Source: Chloranthus sessilifolius (lineage: Eukaryota; Streptophyta; Magnoliopsida; Chloranthales; Chloranthaceae). Taken from it: a DNA stretch of 64,000 nucleotides. The stretch spans positions 9,871,299 to 9,935,298 of the forward strand of contig CM037597.1 of NCBI GenBank assembly GCA_021018995.1, in the 5' to 3' direction. A program made the translations under genes and the position numbers. Below are positions 36,400-46,195 of this stretch, piece after piece (position 1 is the first letter of the stretch; every line of letters starts with the position of its first letter). A model generated the notes under the pieces. It saw nothing but the letters and a program-made list of their open reading frames with translations, searched no databases and was not told where the DNA came from.

Positions 36400-37500
36400 C
36401 ATCTCCATCCTCCTCGGCGGCGCCGCATCTCATCATAACTATCGCCATCGCCACATCGCCCCCGATGGAGGAAGGAACGATCATAGTGGCTACGCGCAGA
36501 GTGCACCATGATGTCCTTCGCTCCTCTTGTAAAGAGGTAATTTGGGCTTGGAGCCAAGCGACACACCCTCCTGGGTCCTTGATCGGTGCATGTTGGTCAT
36601 CCCGGGCCAGTGGGGCGTGGGGGAGCGATTGGATGCATCGGCAGGGGCATGGGACATTTCAAGAGACGACATCGCGGTTCCATTGCACCATAACGATAAA
36701 ATGCAAGGTCCCGATATCATCATCCGGTAGAACGGAAACGAAGAAAATTAAGCAACTTCATAACATAATGGGGGAAGTAGACCAACGGGGCTTCACCAGT
36801 GGTAGGTATAGTGAGTTCGTCATGGCATTGCCACATGCCATCATGAATAATCATGGGCACGTTGATCCATGAATTGCGGTGGGCCCCATAAAGTGCTTAA
36901 ACCCGATCAATGCGCTCGAAACGTACGGGGACAAAGATTACTCGACCACACTATCCCAAAACAAAAGCTGGCAACGCCGACGCCTAGTGGCGATCGAAAG
37001 AAAATATGCACATCTCGTTGATTATATCCTCGAGACTCGTCGAGTTCCTCACCCAAAATGTGATTGTGAGGGCGCCGCGAAACATTAAAGACCTCCGCAA
37101 TGGTGTGCGGAAAATCGCGCGACCACCCATCAATTGCAAGCGTGAAGTGGGCGCGACTTGATTCTCGATGAGGCGGCACCCATGCCATATTCGATAGAAT
37201 AACCGAACAATGCGTTGGACACTTTGATCACGGGTGGAGTGAGGAGAAATGGGCATTGAGCGCCATCCAGGCGTAGGGAAGCGGCGCAGATGGCGGTGCT
37301 TGAAAAGCCGAGATCAAAACATATTCGGAACACAGTCGCGTCGCTGGCGACCACTTGGTCGATCACGTGGATGACCACGAGGCGTTGTACAAGTCTTTCT
37401 TGGCGGCGGGTGAAGCCATGATTGCCTGTCGGAATGCCGAGGATCGGAAAAAAACAAACTCAATGAAAAACGTGGTGATGCTCCATTTAAATAGCGCCCT
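36400..37500. other. GC-richer interior block of the LTR element, not recognised
   Basis: This block is clearly more GC-rich than its surroundings and holds several overlapping short frames on both strands (for example 36465-36872 plus, 37314-37667 minus). None shows a motif I recognise. The many open frames may only reflect base composition. It could be the remnant of a captured gene or of a non-canonical ORF of the family. Confidence 0.35.
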
Positions 37501-38069
37501 CTCTGGAGACGGACATCGAAATAATCGATTAATCGACCAAAAGTGTCGATTAATTCGACTCTATTGAAAAGAGGCGCGTCAGAAGTCCCGACGCATGGAA
37601 AACACGCAACGTCTTTAAGTGAAAAGACGCAACGTACGGAAGTGGAAAAGTCGATTAATCGACGCACTTACTCGATTAATCGGCGTAAGGCAAATCAAAA
37701 CCAAAAGCGCGTCCGAATAAAGTCGATTAATCGACTCATAAAGATTAATCGATTAACACAAATAAAACAAAACGATGATTTTAAAAAACAATACGATTTT
37801 CAAAATAGGATGCATCGACTCAAAAGTCGATTAATCGACTAAAGAAAAAGTCAAATACCATAAATGCGGTGTCCTTGAAAAAGGACCTTTGCATTAAGAC
37901 TCTCGATTAATCGACCAAAAGTCGATTAATCGAACTATGGGTCGATGCATCAAATTTTTTTTTTTTTTTTTTCAAACATAGGGTCGATTAATCGAACCCT
38001 AAAGGTCGATGCATCGACCCTTTGGGGGTCGATTAATCGACAGAGGGGTCGATTCATCGACCTCCTAAA

Positions 38070-38122
<53 letters not shown>

Positions 38123-38424
38123 TAAAAAAAAAAAAAAAATGAAATTAATCTAGAAGGTGTAAATTCATTCCGAGTCCACCAGGATCCCAAATCTTAATGA
38201 AAAATTTTCTAAGGTGATCGTGATTTATTTAATCGTCTCAGATTTCACTTTTGAGGACTTAGTTACACCCTCATGGTGTGCCCAAGTGCCACCATTATGA
38301 TCCATTTCTACCTTGACATTCCCAAAATCACACTTGATTCAAACCCATGAATCTTTTTTCACATTCTGATTATCTATGTATTCGAATGACATGATTGAAA
38401 TTCCTCTTCTTCCCTAAACCGAAT

Positions 38425-39090
38425 TCACATCGAAAAAGTTATGTTTCCCTTATCAGGTGTTGTAAGGGTGACATTTTCCTTCTCTTTCATCTCAATTTGA
38501 TTCTCAACTCCCTCCTCGACATAAGTATCGTTCCATTCCATTTCCTCTTCTCCTTGCACTTGCACTACCTCAACGCTCGTTATGCCATTCTCAAGCGTAG
38601 GGACCAATTGGTCATCCTCATATTTTTGAATAAAATCAGATGAGTCCTCTTGAAGATATTCATGATTCTGATCGGTATCAATGAGACTCCTTTCAACTTT
38701 CCTTTGTAAGTACTCGATCATCTGACTAACTTGAGATTGTATCTTAGAAATTCTTTGAGTATTGGTGTGCACCAAACCTTTTAAATATTCTAAGGAGTAA
38801 GAAGAATTTTGGGCTGGTTCATATGAGTTTGTGTCTTGAAAGTATTGAGTTTGCTGTGAAAACTCATAAGGAAATTTGTTGGGATAAGAATTTTGATCAT
38901 TGTATCATATCACATTAGAGGTTGATTAAAACCCACATGTCATTAGATTGACTCGCGGTCATGAGTGTTCCAAACCGGATTTGGTTGGGCTTGTTCAGGG
39001 TAATAATTTGAATTATTCAAGGGACACATAGGTGAAATGTGCATCGAATTTCCACAAATAGCACATGATTTTAGATTGAATCCCTGCATT
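38425..39090 (-). pseudogene. gag-like remnant with CCHC zinc knuckle in the LTR element
   Basis: On the minus strand a short frame near 39080-38940 carries CAICGNSMHISPMC, a C-x2-C-x4-H-x4-C zinc knuckle typical of gag. Further on (38775-38425) is a helical and acidic segment (TQRISKIQSQVSQMIEYLQR, then an E/D-rich tail), as seen downstream of the knuckle in plant Tat/Athila gag proteins. It is a remnant with no pol following. Another short frame, Pro/Ser-rich, lies at 35769-35365. Confidence 0.6.
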
Positions 39091-39390
39091 GACAAGACTT
39101 CACCCAAAAACTTTTTTTTTTTTTTTTTTTAAATTGATTAATCGTCGATCAATCGAGGCTAACTCGATGCATCGACAGTGTGGGTCGATGCATCGATTTT
39201 CAAATTTTTTTTTTTTTTTTTTTTTAATTAAAATTTTTAAATTTGAAATTTCCGAAATTTTTTTTTTTTTTTTTTAAAAAAAATTAATTAAGCAGAAATA
39301 CTATTTTAATCCTCGAAAATTCCTAAAATTGATTGTCTACCAAAAATTCAGATTTTCTAAATTTAATCCCCGGCAACGGCGCCAAAAACT

Positions 39391-41171
39391 TGATGTGATA
39401 TTTTAATGTAATGTTTTACTCGCAAGTGCACGAATCAGTTTGTATATAGTGGGTGCGGAGTACGAGATCGTTCCCACGAGGACTAATTTTGAACTATCTA
39501 AAAGAGACAAGTAATTCTAGAAATCTATTAAGATCTAACAGTAATCTACCAATTTTATGATTTAAGCGGTTGATGAGATGGTAATTAATTACTACAAACT
39601 AAAATTCAATTGATAATTCACAAATAAAAGTAAAGATGATGATAAAGATGAAGATACTAAATCCTCCCATCTTTGGTCCGTTCTTCCTATAATATAAATC
39701 TAAGAATTAAATTATGAGATATTTCATTGATAACAAATATCTTTTATGGAAGATCAATGGTCAACACCCTAATAGGTTCCATGTTGCATCCCTGCCATTA
39801 GGACTTAGATGATTTTCATATATAGATCTGGGATCGAGTGCTAGACACGCATGATCTCAGGTTCAAATAAAAACCATCCCCAAAGTGGGTGAAAATTCTA
39901 ACAAGAATACCACTTACAAATCTGAAATCAAGGGCATGGCTCGGCACACTTTATTCAGATTAGGGATATTTAAGATAAAATTACCATTACAGAACCAAGA
40001 TCCAGGCATGGCTCGCACACTCGATCCAACATAATCGTAATTAAATCCACACTCTAAAATACAAAGACCATAACAATGATAGGGTAAAATTACCGCCACA
40101 GATCGAGATCCGGGCATGACTCCTACACACGCGATCCCGGTTAATGGCGGGGATTTCATCCATTCATGATAGCACAACAACCATAAATTAAAAATCTCAT
40201 ATTTTAATCCCTAATTTTATATTATTAAAAGTACATCCCTCGGATGGGAATCATTAGATCCCCATCTCTATAAATTTAGCCACACATATTGTAAGGAATT
40301 GACGTAAATAAATAAAGACGGGAAAATAACATTAATTAAAATTACCTCAAGCTTCAAAATAAATTACGTTGATCCACACGGATGATAATCTTCAGAAACG
40401 AAGTAAATGCAGGAAATAAACTTTGAACAAAATTTAGGAATGAATACTGAAAAATTAAATAACAAAGCTCTCAAAAAGAAATAATAAAACTTCCTATTTC
40501 TATGAAAAATAATGGCTAAAAACTAAGAACACTAAAAACTAAAACTCTCTCCTAAATTTAATTCCTACGTAATTCTAATGCTGAAAAGATCTCTAAAATT
40601 AATCTCCTCTTTTAAAGTGTTTGAGTCTTTAAATAGAACCGTCAGGGTATCCTAAGCCTTTTTAGGGTCGATTAATCGACTAATATGTCGATGCATCGAT
40701 GACAAAACTTCCACAAAATCACATTTCCAGTGTCGAATCGTGTCGACTGCAATTCGCTCGATTAATCGACTCAGAGGGTCGATCGACATCGAAATCCGTG
40801 AAAATCAGCATTTCTTGTGGTTCAGACACTACTTCGGTAGTTCGGCCATAACTTTCTATCCCGAACTCGGATTGCGATGATTTGTGCGCCGTTGGAAAGC
40901 TGACGAAAAGATCTACAACTTTCATGTTTTGACAATTTTGTAATTCTGCCGTCTTGAAGGTCCAAATTTAGCCGCAAGTCGCACCAAGTTCTTGATTACC
41001 CGAAATTGCAGTGTTTTGGCATTATATTCAGAATTCTTGTACTGTTTTCTATACTTGGCTCATATTTACCTGAAACACTTCAAATCTAATCAATCTTATC
41101 AGATAGCCTTCATCGGACAGCTAAATATAGGTATTTAGGGGTGAAATATCCTCATTTTTCAGTACTCATCA
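39391..41171 (-). repeat. Right (5') LTR of the nested retrotransposon
   Basis: 1781 bases, the partner of 31533-33342. The primer site lies immediately inside, at about 39368-39386. It shares the palindromic words near 40665-40790. Confidence 0.92.
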
Positions 41172-42569
41172 ATCGTTATCTCGTTTCTTCACCAAGATAA
41201 AGTATGCGTCAATGGCCTATAAAAATAAAGTCACATATCACCCTAATAGACACTAATAAAGATATGTACTTTCCAAAAAAATAGGATCATCAGACTGACT
41301 GACATCAGACGACCTATGGATATCAGACGAATGACTTTATGAATTTCTGCATGTGTGCCTTTGAAAATATTAGCCTTACCTCACTGCCAAGCCAATTAGT
41401 ATCGTAAACTGAGAACAAGTTCTCCATGATGGACAGTTTATCAGTCATGTGAATCTCACGTCTGCAAAGCCAGGTAGGTTGGTAAGAGAAGAATTGAATT
41501 AAGTTAACTATAACTCAATAATTTTCAAAGGGGCGAAACCCTAATCCACGGATCCATTATTAAGAGTTTTATTTATTTCATATTTATTATTCTGTATTAG
41601 TGGTTTCATAGAAACCGTCGTAGTCTTTCTGTGGATAGGGCAAACATATGAATTAACAAATGTTCAATTAAATTTAACATATATGTTTTAACCTTTACAT
41701 TAGCTAATTGAACATTCACCTTCAGCGCATTCTTTGGAGGTAGTCTCTTGGTTGTATTTCTCACACCGATCCTTCTTCTCTGCGACCTTTCCTGCATGTA
41801 TATTCTACGATTAAATATGTTGAAAACTTATACTCTTAAAAACATAAAAGTTATTAATTTCACAATTTGTAGAGATTATCTTTACTTTCTCTCCTGAGTT
41901 ACTTTTGAGGGTTCGTTTATTACCCACTGTGGAGGTACATGTGTTTGAGGGTGGACATTCGAAAGATTGACCTTGTCGAGTTGTTTAGCATGTTGAAGTC
42001 TTCGGTGGTAATGGGGTTTGCGAAGAACTCTCGAATTTATTTAATAATGTCATTTGCGGAGTAACTCGGCCTATTAAATTAGCCTACACTCGCTTATAAG
42101 TATCCATTACGCCCACCGGCCTTATTTCTCTTTCGCCAAATGGTTCATTTTTATTGTTATCAGATATTAATGTAACTTTAGTTTCCTCTATAGATTCTTC
42201 TCTTATCTCCCCGACAAATTCTCTATCATCGTCTTGTTTCATGGACGTTTGATCGGCTAGCATCTCTGAAACTCGCATAATTTCATCGGTAAGAACAACG
42301 AAAGACATGTGTTCTTCATTATCTATATTAGCGATTCTTCCTCATCTTCTTTCAAGGATGCATGTATCCGATGATCATCCTTTTTGACTTTGAATGATTC
42401 ACGAGGCAATTCACTCTCATCTTCTACAAATGTTTCTTTACGATTTCTCTTCCCATTATTGATTATCTTAGAAGCATGACTCGTTCCATCAGTATAGGGT
42501 CAATAGTGATCGACTCTACTTTCATGGGCATACATGCATTTGGACTAGCCTTATTTCGTTTACAAGTAT

Positions 42570-42745
42570 CACGTGGGACTTGCTCTTTTTTCTTGCCCTT
42601 CACGTTACTATCTAAAGGGTCTTGTAATTTTTCTTTGCCCTTCACATCACTATCCCGAGGGACTTGCACTTTTGCCTTGCCTTCACTTCCCTACCCTGAG
42701 AGACTTGCACTTTTTCCTTGCCTTTAACTTTCCTATCCCTCAGTG
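42570..42745 (-). repeat. ~42-bp tandem repeat in the minus-strand Ulp1 gene
   Basis: About four imperfect 42-43 base units ('ttgcccttcacatcactatc' then 'cgagggacttgcactttt'). On the minus strand they encode 14-residue Lys-rich units such as KVQVPRDSDVKGKE and KLQDPLDSNVKGKK. It parallels the coiled-coil repeats of the plus-strand copy, though the sequence is unrelated. Confidence 0.7.
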
Positions 42746-44099
42746 GGTTAGTTGGAGAGCTTATATTTTTCGAGTGATTCTTTTTAGTAAAACTACTCAT
42801 TCTTTTCGCATCTTTATTGCAATTGAGAGAGGATTTGAAATAATACTCTTTACGTTGGCCTTGTTTTGCAAAAGTAACCTAACAGTTATATTTTCAAGAC
42901 ATTCTAACAAATAACAAAAATTTCTATTAAATATCTTACCTTCAAAATTGTTATCTCTAACTCTAATAATTTTAGGCCCTCTCTTAGATCACTGTTTAAT
43001 TTCTTCTATCTTCGCACTTAATGAACAAGTTTATTGTTAGACTTCTCCAACGCTGTGATGCGATTACCTTGTTCTTTGGAAGACATTTCTAGGAGTTAAA
43101 GACGATTGAATTCACAACCAACATAATCACTAATCCTATTCTGGATCACATCTTCTAATAATTCATGATCACTGAATTCAAAATTTGAAATTATCTGTGG
43201 ATATATTACCAGAAGGGTGAGAGCAAGTTATCAAAAGAAGCGACTTCTTAATTTACTCATAGCTATAACATGAAATTGGTTGAGACTGAAGCCAATAATA
43301 CCTTCGGATTATTAAGTTCCGCAAGGTAATACTTCCGATGATAACTTTTTACAGAGGTATACTTTGTGTATCTTAAAAAATCATTGATAATTGAAGTCGG
43401 CGCTATAGTCAGGAAGTGCTCGCATGCCTAAATCTAAAATAAATCACAAACTAAAAATTTGTTAGGAAATATGTATATTATGCGACAAACGGTGTACAAA
43501 TTGATAACGTTTGCAAAGACAATAGCTAGCCTGTAATGTAAAGGTACATCCATCAAGATTGATATACACACCGCTCCTCTTAAAATTTAAAGCGACAGAT
43601 CGAAGAGAGTTTAACAAACATGTATGAGTAACTCGTCCCCATGTAATTCTGTTAAAGTACTTAATATTATAGACTAATCTCACGTACATCTATTCAATTG
43701 TCTTAGAGTTATTCGGTATCATGAAAGTTGCAAGAATATGCAATAATGTGAGACGGGTAAAATCAATTCACCGACACTAATACTCTTTACCCGACCAAAA
43801 TATTTCATACAAAATAAATTAATATTTTCATTTTAAACATTCAAACCTTCCCCTAGAGTTTCAAAGATAATTCTAACATGCTTAAGACCAAGTAAAACAG
43901 ACATTTCTAGTAAGGGAAAACCAACAGTACGCCCACCAATGGAAAACCTCTCAGACTCATAATTAAAATTTTCAATTAATATGTATATCAGCTCGTTGAT
44001 TGTAGGAATATCTATTAGATGAAGAAGAGACTTCACTGCAGTTGAACTAAGAGCTTCAAGCTCCACAGGCGATAATGCAACTATAAGGGTAGAACATAT

Positions 44100-45704
44100 A
44101 ATTTTATCCTCGTGTGTACAATTTATGAGATTACATCATAATTAAATTTATGAATATGGGCCAGAAAGTTTTCAAAAAAATACATGTATTTATAATATAT
44201 CATGAGTGAATTCAGCCACAAGACCGATCTTACACAAATATGACATCTTTAAAGACTACGAGAGTCTTATAACTGACCTAACACAATTTTTACAAAAAAT
44301 TAATAAATATACTTGCAACAATAAACATATTTTTCTAATATAAACTGCCATTTTTTAAAAAATTAATGACATTAAAAGTTTGCCGAGTGACAAAGTATAA
44401 GAAGGAAATGATCTTATATGAGATTAGATGATCTTATATAAGACGAAAATAGTCTTATATGTGCCCCCTATAAATAAGATAAATAGGGGGTAGTTGGGAC
44501 CACGGTAGGTTATTATTTCTAAAAATAAATCATTCATTATTACAAAGGTTAATATGAATCGATAAAGTACTGATGTGACAGCATCAAAGAACTGATATGA
44601 ATAAATAATAACCGATCGTATTCAACATTAAACTATATTCTGATATGTATGAGTAATCTGATGTGAGATAGTGCAGGACTGATATCAGACTCATATTCAA
44701 CATTAAACTACATTATGATATGCATGATTAATCTGAATCTATAAATTACTGATGTGAGAACATTAAATGACTGGTATCAGATAATAAAGTACTGATGTAA
44801 GACAGTACACGACTGATATCAGACTTATTATGACTCATTAAACTACATTCTAACCTATATGAGTAATCTAAAAAGTTTAGGGCGAGATTACTACATTTCT
44901 ATCTACCACAAAAGTTAAGCATTTATGACAATATTACTATATTAATACAAAGGTTAAGCATTTAGAGCAGGATTACTATATTTCTATCTACCATAAACAA
45001 GTCATTCATTAAAACAAAGAATCAGTATTTAAGACAGCATTACTATATCTGTATATAACTCAAACAAGTTATTCATTAAAATAAAGGTTGAGCATTTTTG
45101 ACACCATTACTACATTAATACAATTGTTAAGCATTTAGGGCAGGATTACTACATTTTTATCTACCACAAATAACTCATTCATTAAAACAAAGAATCAATA
45201 TTTAAGACAACATTACTACATTTGTATATAACTCAAACAAACCATTCATTAAAATAAATGTTGAGCATTTAGGGCAGCATTACTACAATACTGCTTTATG
45301 AGTTGTTCTTATGAGTTTACCGGATGGCTGGAGATATACACGCAGAAAAGTTTAGATGTATGTGATGTGGAGAAGATGAAACGTTGGCAGAACCGAAGGT
45401 TTGTAGAGACGATAGCAGCAGACTTCTCCCTATTTATTCGTCAGCAGAAAAGAAGATGAAACGAAGAGAGGGGGGCTATATGGGATCCTAATGCTATCTT
45501 TACAGGAAGAAGATGAAGATAAGAGAAAACCCAGTCATTGGTAAGAAGAAGATGATAAGCTAACCGCAAAATACCAATATTTTTGGCTCGTATGGAAAGA
45601 TGAGTATTTTAGTAAATTTTTGTTAGGGTATTTTAGTTCTCTAAATATTAACTTAAATTAACAAAATAGACATGTGCAAAAATTTGGGACCCTTGCAGGT
45701 AAAT
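44100..45704. repeat. Right subterminal MULE region with several repeat families
   Basis: 44540-44830 repeats 'actgatatcagac', 'aactacattctgatatgcatgag' and 'aagtactgatgtgagacag', related to the CTGATATCAG blocks on the left side of the MULE. 44880-45290 is a tandem array of about 60-120 base units built from 'gttaagcatttagggcaggattactac' and 'cattcattaaaacaaagaatcaatatttaagaca'. 45300-45700 has no recognised gene. Confidence 0.65.
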
Positions 45705-45793
45705 AATAAAATAAAGTTTAGGGTCAAGACTTTGCTGGGTCATTTCATGAAGTTGGGTAGATTAGAAAGAGTTGGGACCCGACTGGGTAATCC
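45705..45793 (-). repeat. Right terminal inverted repeat of the giant MULE
   Basis: Read on the minus strand from 45789: TACCCAGTCGGGTCCCAACTC, then ACTTCATGAAATGACCCAG, then TCTTGACCCTAAACTT. This mirrors 18071-18165 in order and orientation. Outside it lies ACCCAATTCAAAA at 45794-45806. Confidence 0.7.
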
Positions 45794-45806
45794 ACCCAAT
45801 TCAAAA

Positions 45807-46195
45807 TCAGGTCGTGTGGGTTGAGAAATGGGTCGACCTGACCCATTTATTTCCCTTCTAGGGGATTTATGTGGGCCGGGTCGGATCCCATCGACTTTGG
45901 ATGGGTCAGGTTTGGTGTATACTCTTGAGCCGTTGAGTTTGTCACGGGATGCACCATTGGGTCGTATAGACACGTACCCTAAGCCCGTTAGTAACAAATA
46001 TTTGGCCTGACCCGATCCAACCCGACCCAATGAGTTAGCATCAATGCATCTCTAACTAAGTGTTACGCATGGCCCACAATAAAATTTATATAAAAGGAAA
46101 CAAAAGGTAAAATTCCCTTTCATAACACACATATACAGTTAATATATATAAGAAGAACCTGGCAGGAAAATCCCAATAGATCAATCAGGAATGTT
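45807..46195. other. GGGTC-rich intergenic and DUF247 3' side
   Basis: 45810-46030 is rich in GGGTCGACC, GGGCCGGGTCGG and CCGACCC words, like the outer thirds of the arms at 6128 and 17932 and the small hAT at 59945, but no element ends are clear. 46040-46195 is the 3' flank of the DUF247 gene; 'aataaaatttatat' near 46079 is not in position for its minus-strand transcript. Confidence 0.4.

Larger units (their letters stand above)
35870..39200. repeat. GTCGATTAATCGAC / GTCGATGCATCGAC palindromes in the LTR element interior
   Basis: Clusters at 35878-36150, 37515-38065 and 39130-39200, plus single words in each LTR. There are two perfect 14-base palindromes that differ only in the middle (TTAA or TGCA), often in alternation and joined by 'ccctttgggg' or 'aaaag'. 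A (TA)n run lies at 38072-38114, and poly-A/T tracts separate the clusters. Confidence 0.9.
31533..41171 (-). mobile_element. Non-autonomous LTR retrotransposon fossil (Tat/Athila-like, LARD type)
   Basis: Two long LTRs (31533-33342 and 39391-41171) flank a 6.0 kb interior. A perfect 5-bp target duplication, ATCGT, lies outside (31528-31532 and 41172-41176). Orientation is minus: next to the right LTR is the primer site, on the minus strand TTTTTGGCGCCGTTGCCGGG, complementary to the 3' end of tRNA-Asp. Next to the left LTR is a G-rich polypurine-like stretch. The interior has only a gag-like remnant and no recognisable polymerase, so it must have relied on a partner. LTRs are nearly identical over long stretches, which suggests a young insertion; their differences are mostly clustered small length changes. 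Structurally whole, but without coding capacity. Confidence 0.9.
30752..44090 (-). pseudogene. DUF1985 / Ulp1-like C48 protease gene (minus-strand copy), split by an LTR element
   Basis: Second Ulp1 gene, facing the first. N-terminal DUF1985 part: 44066-43833 (LIYILIENFNYESERFSIGG, VGFPLLEMSVLLGL), then 43689-43462 (FNRITWGRVTHTCLLNSL, SGVYINLDGCTFTLQASY). Middle: acidic/basic region with ~14-residue repeats (42470-42745) and acidic 42084-42308. After the 9.6 kb LTR insertion, on the far side: exon at 31400-31306 (ELLAKDEADTNKNFITWTSP, GYKISECEK). Next, 31204-31080 reads VYLLVNRDHH, a stop in place of Trp, then SLFILYMKERKVEYLDS (catalytic His and Asp region). Finally 30890-30752 reads INYINCGVFMIKYIDYASRG (catalytic Cys), then FNFDQCHMSYFRDRIMLELL. 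The LTR element lies in the gap upstream of the 31400 exon, probably an intron. At least one stop breaks the frame. Confidence 0.75.
18064..45793 (+). mobile_element. Giant Mutator-like element with Ulp1 and GRF cargo (Kaonashi/KI-like)
   Basis: About 27.7 kb, or 18.1 kb without the nested LTR element at 31533-41171. Ends: 'tacccagcgggtcccaac..' at 18071 is mirrored by 'tacccagtcgggtcccaac' read back from 45789. Further inside, 'acttcatgaaataacccag' (18118) pairs with 'acttcatgaaatgacccag' (from 45744), and 'accctcaaactt' pairs with 'accctaaactt'. A 13-bp direct repeat, ACCCAATTCAAAA, flanks the ends (Mutator usually makes 8-11 bp, so 9-10 bp plus chance is possible). Inside are a MURA transposase, two DUF1985/Ulp1 genes facing each other and a double GRF zinc-finger ORF. 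MULEs that carry an Ulp1-like C48 peptidase are known in plants (Kaonashi). All genes are broken, so the element is dead. Confidence 0.75.
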
